Positions 33,808 through 42,502 of a stretch of DNA of 64,000 nt are shown piece by piece. The notes under the pieces were generated by a model. The model was not told the DNA's origin, did no database searches, and was given only the letters and a program-made list of their open reading frames with translations. The translations under genes and the position numbers were made by a program. This stretch comes from Algoriphagus aquaeductus (lineage in GTDB: Bacteria > Bacteroidota > Bacteroidia > Cytophagales > Cyclobacteriaceae), in contig NZ_QKTX01000002.1 in assembly GCF_003253485.1 (NCBI RefSeq), forward strand, positions 124,001 to 188,000, written 5' to 3'. How positions within the stretch are numbered: position 1 is the stretch's first letter; each line of letters begins with the position of its first letter.

Positions 33808-34950
33808 TTAAAATTTAAAGTCAATCACTGCAAAGCCCAATTCATCGGCCACATTGACATAAGACCAGAGCTTGCCGTCTTTGAAAAATGGCCAACTGGG
33901 TTGGGAAGGAAGTTCCTCCACTTTGGATTCACCGATCAGATTCAGCTCCCGATCAAAGGCAAGCAGAAACACTTCGCTTCTTTTGGGAAGCTCTGGATTA
34001 GTAACGGGTTTGGTAATAGAAGCAAACCGAAGATAAATTCCTCTGCTTTCGTCCCACAGCAAGTCCCCAAAGAAAATCTGAGCTTGGGCTAGTTTTATCC
34101 CTTCATCGAAAGATTCCTTTGTAGAAAATTTACTTACCTCAGGTGTTGCAGCTTGAGAAGGAATCAATTTGGGACTATAAGTTTTGTAGGAAAGGGAATC
34201 CATACCTAGATCGTAGGTATAAATACTACTTGTGCCTGAAGAGAAGGCCAGTAGCCGGTCTTTTTCGACTTTCAGATTTTGACTGGCAAAACCCGCAGCA
34301 CTGAAAGAGTTTCCTTCCTGAAATATCAGCGTAAACTTGGTCAAAAATCCAAATTCAGGCAGAAGGACCAACCGGCTTTGAGAATTTGCATTTTCCCAAA
34401 TTGCTAAACTAATCCGTTCCTTCTCAGGATCATTGGGCAGAGAGACGAACAACTGTTTCTTTTGATCTGCCTGCATACCAGTGACCAAACTATACCCTTC
34501 CTCCTCTGTTAAGTCCTGAAACTTGTCTTTTCCAAAAGGAATACTACTCACTTTTACTGCTGAGGAATCATAGACAGCGATATCTCGGGAGTCTAGAATT
34601 AAAAAGCGGTTTTCGTCAAAAAGCTGAAAACCATACACAAAGTTGGGAATGGCATTGGGTCCATCTTTTTCAAACTGAATCTTCTTGATCCATTTCTTTT
34701 CATCCAAATCGAAAACGGTCAATTCTCCCGAATTCCGATGCATAAAATAATAGCGCTTTTGGTCTGGAGAAAGTCCAAAAAGAGAAGGTCCAAATTGGAC
34801 ATTGACCACTTGATCACCCGGATCCATGACTATGGTATCTACCGCAAAAGTCAGGTTCTCCAAAATATTGCCTGTTTCGGCCTTTTCAGAAGTATTCCCT
34901 CCACAGGAAAAAATGAAGGGCGCTAAAAGAAACAAAAAAAGCTTTTTCAT
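33808..34950 (-). CDS. DUF4221-like propeller lipoprotein, copy 1 of 5
   Basis: A 380-residue lipoprotein (MKKLFLFLLAPFIFSCGG; cysteine 16) and the promoter-proximal member of the array. The mature protein begins with a short serine/glutamate linker, then strands such as YYFMHRNSGELTVFDLDEKKWIKKIQFEKDGPNAIP. It ends FFKDGKLWSYVNVADELGFAVIDFKF. The five-gene unit lies downstream of a 72-bp gap from the ebo cluster and has no obvious promoter match to the Bacteroidota consensus that I could settle on. Confidence 0.8.
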   Translation of the reverse strand: MKKLFLFLLAPFIFSCGGNTSEKAETGNILENLTFAVDTIVMDPGDQVVNVQFGPSLFGLSPDQKRYYFMHRNSGELTVFDLDEKKWIKKIQFEKDGPNAIPNFVYGFQLFDENRFLILDSRDIAVYDSSAVKVSSIPFGKDKFQDLTEEEGYSLVTGMQADQKKQLFVSLPNDPEKERISLAIWENANSQSRLVLLPEFGFLTKFTLIFQEGNSFSAAGFASQNLKVEKDRLLAFSSGTSSIYTYDLGMDSLSYKTYSPKLIPSQAATPEVSKFSTKESFDEGIKLAQAQIFFGDLLWDESRGIYLRFASITKPVTNPELPKRSEVFLLAFDRELNLIGESKVEELPSQPSWPFFKDGKLWSYVNVADELGFAVIDFKF

Positions 34951-35022
34951 AGAAAATAAGTTTTCTACTAAGAAAGCGAGAATAAACTAAGATCAAAGAA
35001 TTAGCTCAGATTATTTCAAATT

Positions 35023-36393
35023 TCAACGATTCACGGTCTTGATAATCAAGTCAAAAACGGCTGTGGGTTGAATACGGTCGGAGTCGATAATACTTGAATT
35101 TCCCACCAAAAGCGGCTTGTCCAAGTCAGACTCGGGAATTCGCCCGTGAGCTCCCTTCACCAAAGTCGCATCCAAGGGAATCACATCCATCAGGTAGCGA
35201 AAACCCAGTTTTTTCTTAAGCACCTTGGAGCCGATTTTCAGAATCGGAATTTTGATTGCGGGATCGAGAACCAGCTCGACAGGATCGTACCCTGGTTTGC
35301 GATGGATATCCACACACCTAGCATAGTCAGGCGCTTTGGCATCATCCAGCCAGAAATAGTAGGTAAACCAGGAATCCTGGTGAGCCACGACAACCAAATC
35401 CCCGGATCGTTCATGGTCTAGGTGATAGGCTTTTTTTCCGGCTTCGTCCAAGACTTTTTCCACACCAGGAGTCTTTTCCAGCAGGGCTTTGACCTCGGCA
35501 AGTTTGGAGGGATCGTTGACATGGACATGGGCGACTTGATGATCCGCTACCGCAAATACAGCGGAGGTGCCGGCATCAAGAGTCTCCCGACCCAACTCAT
35601 TTTTCACCTGAATCCAGCCTTTTTCACGGAAAATCCGGTTGAGGTGAATCGGCTTACTCACACTCGTAATGCCATATTCAGAAAGTAGCAGGACCTCGGC
35701 ACCCCGATTTTCAAAGAAGGTGATCAGGTCCTTGGCCAAGTCATCCACTTCACGGAGATCCTTGGAGATTTTGGAAAAGTCAATGCCGTACTTCTGCAGG
35801 TTGTAATCCAAATGCGGAATGTAGATCAGATTGAGCGTGGGATTGTACCATTCCTCCACCTTCTTGGCTGCCTCGGCGATCCACTTGCTGGATTCGATGC
35901 TCGTATTCGGCCCCCAAAAAGTGAAAAGCGGAAACTGGCCCAACTCGGCCTGAAGCCGGTCCCGAAGTTCCATGGGTTGGCTATGGCAATCAGGCAATTT
36001 GCGCCCATCTGCCGGATACAGCGGACGGGGAGTCACGGCATAGTCGGCGGAGGAGTACATATTGTACCACCAGAACATATTGGCTACAGTAAACCCAGGA
36101 TTCTCTTTCCGAAGGACTTCCCACACTTTTTCAGCCTGCACCAGCTTGTTGGATTGACGCCAAAATTTGATTTCGCACTCATCCTGAAAGTACCAACCAT
36201 TGCCCACGATGCCGTTTTCGGCGGGCCACTTTCCGGTCAGATACACGGATTGAGCCGAGCAAGTCACTGCAGGAAGTACGGGTTCGACCACGGCTTGATT
36301 TTTGGAGGCGATCCATTTTTTCAAAAAAGGCGTGTGCTCTCCGATTACTCGGGGAGACAAAGCAACAATATCCAGGACTACGGTTTTTTTCAT
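35023..36393 (-). CDS. eboF: EboF: alkaline-phosphatase-superfamily (nucleotide pyrophosphatase/phosphodiesterase) protein
   Basis: A 456-residue cytoplasmic protein with no signal peptide. The metal-site aspartate is in VVLDIVALSP and the nucleophile threonine is in PAVTCSAQSVYLTGKWPAENGIVGNGWY. Later motifs are IYIPHLDYNLQKYG, LLLSEYGI and VKGAHGRIPES, together the pattern of type I phosphodiesterase/nucleotide pyrophosphatase enzymes. Its position as last gene of the ebo set A-B-C-D-E-F supports the EboF name. It is separated from eboE by 183 bp of hairpin-forming sequence, so it may be less strongly expressed or have its own promoter. The substrate is unknown; in scytonemin makers the cluster handles a precursor that must reach the periplasm. 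Confidence 0.88.
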   Translation of the reverse strand: MKKTVVLDIVALSPRVIGEHTPFLKKWIASKNQAVVEPVLPAVTCSAQSVYLTGKWPAENGIVGNGWYFQDECEIKFWRQSNKLVQAEKVWEVLRKENPGFTVANMFWWYNMYSSADYAVTPRPLYPADGRKLPDCHSQPMELRDRLQAELGQFPLFTFWGPNTSIESSKWIAEAAKKVEEWYNPTLNLIYIPHLDYNLQKYGIDFSKISKDLREVDDLAKDLITFFENRGAEVLLLSEYGITSVSKPIHLNRIFREKGWIQVKNELGRETLDAGTSAVFAVADHQVAHVHVNDPSKLAEVKALLEKTPGVEKVLDEAGKKAYHLDHERSGDLVVVAHQDSWFTYYFWLDDAKAPDYARCVDIHRKPGYDPVELVLDPAIKIPILKIGSKVLKKKLGFRYLMDVIPLDATLVKGAHGRIPESDLDKPLLVGNSSIIDSDRIQPTAVFDLIIKTVNR

Positions 36394-36576
36394 TTTTCTA
36401 ATACCCTGACGGGTTTTGAACCAATTAGGGAGTTAAGGAAATTAAGGGTTGATAATCAATTACTTAATCTTTTTATAAGCCTCAAATCTTAATTCCCTTA
36501 ATTTCTTAATGTTTAAAATAAACTTACACTTCACTTTTAGCTAAAACCTTCGAGGTTAAGAAATAAACCTCAAAGG
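36394..36576. repeat. hairpin-rich gap between eboE and eboF
   Basis: Two inverted repeats are visible. AACCTTCGAGGTT / AACCTCAAAGGTT (36545-36578) abuts the eboE stop. The second pairs TTAAGGAAATTAAGGG (from about 36433) with CCCTTAATTTCTTAA (from about 36494), one mismatch. The second belongs to the same AT-rich CATTAAGAAATTAAGG family seen at 42207-42367. Either may attenuate transcription between eboE and eboF. Confidence 0.55.
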
Positions 36577-37794
36577 TTACTCTTTCCTCATCTCTTCGAT
36601 CACCCAGCTGAGTTCCCTGGCAATCGACTCGCCTAGGGTCAGGTGTGTGTCCTCAGGCAAAACTTCCCAGGTATAGGTCTCGACCTCCAAGTGTTTAGTG
36701 AGGGTTGGGTTGGTTAAAATTTGATTGAGTACAAGGGAAATATCGCGCTGCGTGGATTGGAATGAGCCATAATTTTCCAAAAAGACCGGAACATGAAAGT
36801 GAATTCTCCACTCCAAATCCTTGGTTTTTCCCAAGTGTTCGATGGCTTGAGGCAAGTCGGGATAAGAGGCAAACTGCCCGTCTTTTTTTCGAGCGACGAC
36901 TTGATGCAGGTAGGTCGATTCGGCAAATTCTTCCAATCGTTTGCTGAGTGTAAACCGCTCCACGGCGGACTCCGGAATCATCACCTTCAGCGCAGCCGAA
37001 ATCTGTATCTTTCCGATTTGAATCCCTGCGGATGCCAATTTCTGGAAAGTATCGGCCGGATTTTCATACACGATCGCAAAGTGACACACATCGTAGCAAG
37101 CCTGAATGTGGGTTTTGATCAGCTCTTCCGCTTCAACAGTTGAAACTCCTAGCTTTTCGGCTAAAGCCATTTTCCCTTTTGGCAACAGCCAATTTTGGAA
37201 GTAGCTGACCAACTCGTCGGAATTTTCCAAAATCCCATCCGGTTCGGGCTCAATATCTAAATGCAAGAGCTTGCCGGTTTCCTGATGGATTTTCACCAAC
37301 TCCTCCACTACCTCGATCAGGTGATCCGTAGATTTTTGGATCGCTTCATTTTTTTTCTTTTCGGAGGAAAACCAATGCCGGTAAGAAAGTGGGGAAGTGG
37401 AAATACCTCCCTCCATTCCCTCAGGAAGCAGTTGGGCTAAAATCCGAAAACTCCGGATGGTGTAATCCTTTCGTTCCGGTGTAGTCCAATCTGGCATGTG
37501 GACATTTTCTTTCACCTTGGTCCGGTGAAAGCCTCCATAGGGAAAGCAATTCAGGGTAAACACATAGGCATTGGCCTTTTTCAGCCAGTCCTGAAACTCC
37601 CGCATCCGCTCCGGACGCTGCAAAATCAAGGAAGCCTCGTGGGAAAGCCTAAGCCCGATGCCAAAAGAGCCTTTATGTTTGAGGCGATTTTTGACCTCAG
37701 GAATATAGATCTTGAGGTTTTCGAAGGTCGAATCCCAGGTTTCTCCGGGATGGATATTGCTGCAATAGCTGAGGTGAAAGTCATGGATTTTCAT
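36577..37794 (-). CDS. eboE: EboE: sugar phosphate isomerase/epimerase-like TIM barrel (metabolite-traffic protein)
   Basis: A 405-residue protein with an AP-endonuclease-2/xylose-isomerase-type TIM barrel: FHLSYCSNIHPGETWDS at the start, metal-binding glutamate in LLHLDIEPEPDG, aspartate and histidine in CYDVCHFAIVYENP, histidine in RIHFHVPVF, and a glutamate in VETYTWEVLP. This metal set is that of sugar phosphate isomerases, and the HxSYCxNxHPG opening is characteristic of EboE. It starts 15 bp after eboD. The substrate is unknown. Confidence 0.88.
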   Translation of the reverse strand: MKIHDFHLSYCSNIHPGETWDSTFENLKIYIPEVKNRLKHKGSFGIGLRLSHEASLILQRPERMREFQDWLKKANAYVFTLNCFPYGGFHRTKVKENVHMPDWTTPERKDYTIRSFRILAQLLPEGMEGGISTSPLSYRHWFSSEKKKNEAIQKSTDHLIEVVEELVKIHQETGKLLHLDIEPEPDGILENSDELVSYFQNWLLPKGKMALAEKLGVSTVEAEELIKTHIQACYDVCHFAIVYENPADTFQKLASAGIQIGKIQISAALKVMIPESAVERFTLSKRLEEFAESTYLHQVVARKKDGQFASYPDLPQAIEHLGKTKDLEWRIHFHVPVFLENYGSFQSTQRDISLVLNQILTNPTLTKHLEVETYTWEVLPEDTHLTLGESIARELSWVIEEMRKE

Positions 37795-37809
37795 AGGCTG
37801 GGAAAAAAA

Positions 37810-38964
37810 TCAGGAAGCGTGAACGGCAGACTTTTTCTCTAACCTACGGAGAATTTCCACAGATTTAAAGATCAAGTCGTGATCCATTTCATGGACTTCC
37901 ACGCCATTGCCCAACTTTTCCAAGAGCATGATGGTCAACTGACCGCCTAAGTGCTCTTGGAATTCTTTTAGCCCTTGAATCAGATTTTCACCTTGTAGTT
38001 CCGGAGCGAAAAGTTCAAAACCCAGTGTATGCATCAGTTGAATGATTCGGTTGAAATCCGACTCGGTGATTCGGCCTTGTAAATAGGAATAGGCAGAATC
38101 CAAGGCAATCCCGATGGCCACAGCCTCCCCGTGACGGATGCGGAAATCGCTCAATTTTTCCAATTTATGTGCGGCCCAATGTCCGAAATCCAGGGGTCTG
38201 GAACTTCCAAACTCAAATGGATCCTCGCCAGCGATATGGTCCATGTGCATTTTCGCAGAGCGAATGATATGGACTTTCATGGGTTCCATTTCTCGGCGGG
38301 CAAGTGCTTCTCCCGCATTTTCCAACCACTCGAAAAAGCTCAAATCCTTGATCAAAGCCACTTTGATGGCTTCTGAGATTCCTGCTCTCCAATCCCGATC
38401 ATCCAATGTTTTGAGGAAGTTGAAATCGTTCAAAACGGCCACAGGAGGAACAAACGTGCCGAGGTAATTCTTTTTACCAAAGGCGTTGACACTGTTTTTG
38501 ACTCCTACAGCGGAGTCATTTTGCGACAAAACGGTGGTCGGAATCCGAATCAGACGAATGCCCCGATGGGAAATAGCCGCTGCAAAGCCCACCATATCCA
38601 GCACGGCACCCCCACCGATGGCTGCAATGTAGGAATGACGGTCGATGCCATAGAGATGCGTCGCTTCTACGATCTTTTGATATTCGGATTCCTCATTTTT
38701 GCAGGCTTCCCCCCCGATTGCAATCATTGGTTCGGCGGCTAAGGTGAAGACATCTGCATGTGCCAAAGCATAGTTTTTCACCTCAGTGATCAAATGGGGA
38801 TGCGTATCGGCCACGCCGCTGTCGATGACAAAGAGTACTTTGGGCACGCGCTCGCCACGAAGGACATTGGCTAGGATTTGATTTTGTGGATCAAATAGAT
38901 TCTCGGTAAAAGCTACCGGGTAGCGAAAGGGAACCGAAAAGGACTGTTCGAGAATCGTATTCAT
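37810..38964 (-). CDS. eboD: EboD: 3-dehydroquinate-synthase-like enzyme
   Basis: A 384-residue member of the sugar phosphate cyclase superfamily. The NAD site is in AAIGGGAVLDMVGFAA, followed by IRIPTTVLSQNDSAVGVKNSVNAFGKKNYLGTF. Metal ligands are the glutamate in AGISEAIKVALI, the histidine in RPLDFGHWAAHKLE and the histidine in RHGEAVAIG. These are the AroB residues, but residues around the substrate (VLSQNDSAVGVKNSVN) differ from standard DHQ synthase, and the gene sits in the ebo cluster rather than with shikimate genes. It is therefore probably a specialised cyclase. It may act on a sugar-phosphate-derived precursor. Confidence 0.88.
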   Translation of the reverse strand: MNTILEQSFSVPFRYPVAFTENLFDPQNQILANVLRGERVPKVLFVIDSGVADTHPHLITEVKNYALAHADVFTLAAEPMIAIGGEACKNEESEYQKIVEATHLYGIDRHSYIAAIGGGAVLDMVGFAAAISHRGIRLIRIPTTVLSQNDSAVGVKNSVNAFGKKNYLGTFVPPVAVLNDFNFLKTLDDRDWRAGISEAIKVALIKDLSFFEWLENAGEALARREMEPMKVHIIRSAKMHMDHIAGEDPFEFGSSRPLDFGHWAAHKLEKLSDFRIRHGEAVAIGIALDSAYSYLQGRITESDFNRIIQLMHTLGFELFAPELQGENLIQGLKEFQEHLGGQLTIMLLEKLGNGVEVHEMDHDLIFKSVEILRRLEKKSAVHAS

Positions 38965-39034
38965 GGCTTAAGGCAATAGGTTATTCGGGTTTTCTTTCAA
39001 TACAAGTTGTGAAAGAAATAGGTTTAAATCAGGC

Positions 39035-39949
39035 CTAGGTTACAGCAAATTTTTTGGCTAACCAAAGGGAAATGGGAAGAAGCAGCAAAACGATGATTCC
39101 AATGGGCCATCCCGAAAAGGCCGAAGCCAAAGAAGCATTGACAATGATGAGTGAAATCACAGCTGCTTTCACCGATTTGCCGATGAATTTGGGTTCTTGA
39201 GTTCGGATGGCTTTTGCCAAAGGAGGAAAGATCATATAGCCCAGCAAAGCTAAAAAAGGAATCACTTGCAGGTATCCCGGACTCTCCAGATAGGCCAAGC
39301 CAAAAATTGCCACGAAAATGGATGCATACATTCCTGCACCTGCGAAAAGTGCTTTTCGGTTTTTTCCATGCACCTCTCCCCGGCTGATCATGGTGATGGC
39401 AGCTACATAAATCAAAGGTAAAAGACCGATAGGCCAGATTTTTTCCAGCACTTCCGGAGCCACACTGACGCCCAGCAATAAATTACCAGAGCGACAAAGC
39501 CCCATATTGATCGGGCCGAGGATCCGCTGATGCTTGCCCCAATAATCATAAAGCACAGCACAGGCGGCCACGGAGATAGCTAAAAATCCGGCCACTTGAT
39601 TGACTTGAAAGGCACAGAAAATTCCAAAAACCAAAAGCAAGGAAGACATCCAAAAAGCAGTTTTTTTAGAAGCTCTTCCACTCGGAATAGGGCGCTCAGG
39701 CCGCTCGATGGCATCCAAGTCTGCATCTGCGACATCATTGAAGGCTACTCCACCTGCATACAAACCAATTGTACTCAATGAAAGCCAGAGCAAATTCCAC
39801 CAAAATTGCTGGTCACCATAGATCCAGTTGGTGGCCATATAATCCCAGGCACCTGCAATGGCAAAACCCGCCCAGATGTCTGCGATCGCAGTGATCACAT
39901 TGGCTGGGCGGGTTAGCTGTAGATAAGCGAAAAGCTTGGTATTTTTCAT
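39035..39949 (-). CDS. eboC: EboC: UbiA-family prenyltransferase
   Basis: A 304-residue integral membrane protein with about eight helices. The first aspartate-rich motif NDVADADLDAIERPERPIPSG is at about residues 71-91. The second cytoplasmic loop, DYWGKHQRILGPINMGLCRSGNLLLG, stands where the second prenyl-diphosphate/acceptor motif lies. This is the UbiA fold, which attaches a prenyl or similar chain to an acceptor in the membrane. Its neighbours eboB (3 bp) and eboD (70 bp) place it in the ebo operon. The substrate is unknown. Confidence 0.9.
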   Translation of the reverse strand: MKNTKLFAYLQLTRPANVITAIADIWAGFAIAGAWDYMATNWIYGDQQFWWNLLWLSLSTIGLYAGGVAFNDVADADLDAIERPERPIPSGRASKKTAFWMSSLLLVFGIFCAFQVNQVAGFLAISVAACAVLYDYWGKHQRILGPINMGLCRSGNLLLGVSVAPEVLEKIWPIGLLPLIYVAAITMISRGEVHGKNRKALFAGAGMYASIFVAIFGLAYLESPGYLQVIPFLALLGYMIFPPLAKAIRTQEPKFIGKSVKAAVISLIIVNASLASAFSGWPIGIIVLLLLPISLWLAKKFAVT

Positions 39950-39952
39950 GGA

Positions 39953-40870
39953 TTAATTTTCTACCCGATCGGCAGGACCCTCGACACGGGGCACCTGACC
40001 TCCGCGAAGTACGGAATTTCCTCCCAATTTTTTGGTCTGATCAATCGGAGGCGCCTTGAGCCAATCGTCTTCATGCATTTGACCGCTAAGACCGAATACC
40101 GTCAATGCATTTTGATAAGTAGTCAGACGCACATGCTCCTCAGGAATTCCCATTTTGCGCATCAAGGCCGCCGTTTTTGGCACCGCGATCGGGTCAGAAA
40201 TCCCCCAATCCGCTGCTGAGTTCACGATGATCCGTTCAGGTCCATATTGCTTGACGATCTCGACCATCCGCTCCGAACCCATTTTGGTATGTGGATAAAT
40301 AGTAAATGCTGCCCAGAATCCACGATCCAGCACTTCTTTAACTGTCTCCTCATTATTGTGATCGACGACCACCCATCCTGGGTCCATGCCATGCTCTTCG
40401 GCCACGTCCATAGAGCGGGTTGTTCCTTTCTTTTTATCTCGGTGAGGAGTGTGGATGAGTACTGGCAAGTTGACATCCTTCGCCAACTCCAGTTGAAGAC
40501 GATAGAATCGGTCTTCGGCTTCCGTTTGGTCATCATAACCGATCTCCCCGATAGCTACTACGCCTTCTTTTCCGGCATAAAGCGGAAGCAATTCCATCAC
40601 TTGCTCGGCCAAAGGTACATTGTTGGCTTCCTTGGAATTCAATCCCATGGTGCAATAGTGCACGATTCCAAACTGACTGGCGCGGAACCGCTCCCAGCCG
40701 ACCAAAGTGGAAAAGTAGTCTTTGAAGGATCCTACCTCCGTACGAGGCTGACCCAGCCAAAAGGCAGGTTCAATAGTGGCAACGATACCAGCTTTTCGCA
40801 TGGCTTCGTAGTCATCTGTGGTACGGGAGACGAGGTGAATATGTGGATCGATATACATTTCCTTGCTCAT
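39953..40870 (-). CDS. eboB: EboB: TatD-like metal-dependent hydrolase
   Basis: A 305-residue TIM-barrel hydrolase of the TatD/amidohydrolase type: YIDPHIHL (HxH metal motif, about 9-11), the glutamate of VVAIGEIGYDD, VLIHTPHRDKK, VVVDHNNEETV and NSAADWGISDP with the catalytic aspartate. The C-terminal approximately 35 residues are proline- and charge-rich and look unstructured. TatD proteins are nucleases or amidases; the ebo version has an unknown small-molecule substrate. It lies between eboA (45 bp) and eboC (3 bp). Confidence 0.9.
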   Translation of the reverse strand: MSKEMYIDPHIHLVSRTTDDYEAMRKAGIVATIEPAFWLGQPRTEVGSFKDYFSTLVGWERFRASQFGIVHYCTMGLNSKEANNVPLAEQVMELLPLYAGKEGVVAIGEIGYDDQTEAEDRFYRLQLELAKDVNLPVLIHTPHRDKKKGTTRSMDVAEEHGMDPGWVVVDHNNEETVKEVLDRGFWAAFTIYPHTKMGSERMVEIVKQYGPERIIVNSAADWGISDPIAVPKTAALMRKMGIPEEHVRLTTYQNALTVFGLSGQMHEDDWLKAPPIDQTKKLGGNSVLRGGQVPRVEGPADRVEN

Positions 40871-40915
40871 GGCTTTGGGGAATTAGTTTTTTAAAATTAA
40901 TCGAATTTGGCCTGT

Positions 40916-41803
40916 TTAGGCTTTTTTGTCCTGAAAATCCTTACCGATTTTCTCCCAAGAGATTTCTCCGTATTCAATAGCAGAGACCGTCTCAGGGAAA
41001 GATTTGAGCAGGTCTTTGGCTGGTGCAAAGCCCGATTGATAAGCGGCCAAGACTCCGGCTTCGCATTCCAATTGGTCTTCTGAAAAGACGACTTTTTTCA
41101 AGTCTTCCAGCAAATGCTCATTGAGAAAAGGAACCACCAAACGCCAAAGTTCCGGCATCACAGGTCGTCCAGCCGCCCAGCGCTCATGTGCAAAATCAGA
41201 AGCGATTTCCGCCAAAGCCTGATTTCTCCTTTCGTCCAATTGCTGAATTCGATAAATCGGGCGCTGCATAAAGATGGACTTCAAAACCAGTTGATTCCAG
41301 TTGGCCTCAGGGAAATGGGCCGATGGATACGGATTGTTCAGTGCAATCGCATCGAAGATCAGGGTCATATTGGTTCGGCAGCCGTCAATCGCCCTTGTCA
41401 ACAAGTCATCTGGATACGGCATGACAGGCAAGGCTGCATAAAGCGCCTGCTGCTCATGCATATCGCCGGTCTCAAAGAGCTGATTGATTGCTTTCAGCCA
41501 AGCCTCTTTTCCCGGGGCAAATTTTAATAGTAAATACGTTCTTGCTGTCTGTAGCACATCCCAATGACTTGGATCGAAACCTGAGACCAAGCTACCTGAA
41601 GTTTCTTTCTCGGTCTCTGATAAATTGAGATTGTCCTTTTTGAAAAACCGGGAAGCTTGGGAAAACGCCAAGAAAAACTTGGTGAGCGATGCGTCAGCAT
41701 TGATTTTTTCGGTTTGGGGGCTTAGCCAATCAAGCGCTTTGGTCTCTGCTCGTGACGCCAAGACGCTTTCAAAAAAAGCAAGTAAGTCAGTTTGGGTTTG
41801 CAT
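40916..41803 (-). CDS. eboA: EboA domain protein, first gene of the ebo cluster
   Basis: A 295-residue, mainly helical soluble protein without enzyme motifs that I can recognise. It fits the EboA family by size, by its position immediately upstream of eboB, and by features such as ALDWLSPQTEKINADASLTKFFLAFSQASRFFKK, RTYLLLKFA and ALPVMPYPDDLLTRAIDGCRTNMTLIFDAIALNNPYPSAHF. The last motif (DAIALNNPYP) is notable for EboA proteins. No signal peptide is seen. The promoter should lie in the 168 bp shared with the small plus-strand gene. Confidence 0.85.
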   Translation of the reverse strand: MQTQTDLLAFFESVLASRAETKALDWLSPQTEKINADASLTKFFLAFSQASRFFKKDNLNLSETEKETSGSLVSGFDPSHWDVLQTARTYLLLKFAPGKEAWLKAINQLFETGDMHEQQALYAALPVMPYPDDLLTRAIDGCRTNMTLIFDAIALNNPYPSAHFPEANWNQLVLKSIFMQRPIYRIQQLDERRNQALAEIASDFAHERWAAGRPVMPELWRLVVPFLNEHLLEDLKKVVFSEDQLECEAGVLAAYQSGFAPAKDLLKSFPETVSAIEYGEISWEKIGKDFQDKKA

Positions 41804-41971
41804 GTTTTCCTCCGGGTTTGAAGCGGAGTTAAAGTAAATCCAAAAGCCTTAGAAAAGCCAAGGGAAATTTGGTGAAAGGAGTGAAAAAGGGCTGTTTCTG
41901 ATAAAGATCAGGTATTTAGGAGAGTAGTTTTGCCTGAAAAAATTAACTTTCTGAAGAGAAACGCATTTCCG

Positions 41972-42112
41972 ATGAAAAAGAAAAAAGTAAGCCCTTCTGA
42001 TAATCAAGAGCGAAGAAAACAGGTCGAAAGGTTGATTCAGGCAAAAGGAACAATTGAACTTCCTGTCGATTTAGATATCCTTCGTGACAGAAAAACCCTT
42101 TTTGAAAAATAA
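41972..42112 (+). CDS. small hypothetical protein (46 residues)
   Basis: I prefer the ATG at 41972, which gives a lysine-rich start (MKKKKVSPSDNQERRKQ), over the one at 41930. The remainder (VERLIQAKGTIELPVDLDILRDRKTLFEK) is charged and looks like the short C-terminal tails of antitoxins that partner PIN- or RelE-type toxins in Bacteroidota. No toxin gene follows, so if that reading is right it is an orphan antitoxin. I cannot name a family with confidence. Confidence 0.4.
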   Translation: MKKKKVSPSDNQERRKQVERLIQAKGTIELPVDLDILRDRKTLFEK

Positions 42113-42502
42113 AATTCGTAGAAAGGATAGTATGAAGATGGATTAAACCGAAATTCTTGGAGGTGGTAAAGTATTTCCTAGAATTACTTTTTCCGTATGA
42201 TTATGAACCATTAAGAAAATTGAGAGAATTAAGAATTTCCATTCCCTGGGGGAAAAGATTGGCGTAATTTTCAATTCATAAAACTTCCCTAGCCTTAATT
42301 TCTTAATGGTGAAAGCCTTTTTCCATCGATCATTTTGAACCATTAAAGAATTAAAGTTTATTTTTCCCAAAAGGGAAAGGCTGGATTTGTCTTCGATCAT
42401 AAATTTCTTACTCATGAAATGCCCATGAGAAAATGCTTCTCACACAGGGGAATGATTATCCGGGGCATTCCATCTGGCCATTAAAAATCAAATTATAAAC
42501 AG
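42113..42502. repeat. 390-bp gene-free region with CATTAAGAAATTAAGG-type repeats
   Basis: No convincing gene is present; the 90-residue frame on the minus strand is an open read-through of repeats. ACCATTAAGAAAATTGAG (42207 onward), CCTTAATTTCTTAATGGT (42293-42310, inverted) and ACCATTAAAGAATTAAAG (42348-42367) are members of one degenerate AT-rich family that also occurs in the eboE-eboF gap. A further imperfect dyad lies near 42450. Confidence 0.5.

Noticed and set aside
35812..36492. 226-codon plus-strand frame opposite eboF
   Set aside because: No recognisable motif, and it is fully antisense to a conserved gene.
42143..42415. 90-codon minus-strand frame in the gap after eboA
   Set aside because: It is made almost entirely of degenerate repeat sequence with a biased composition and resembles no protein.
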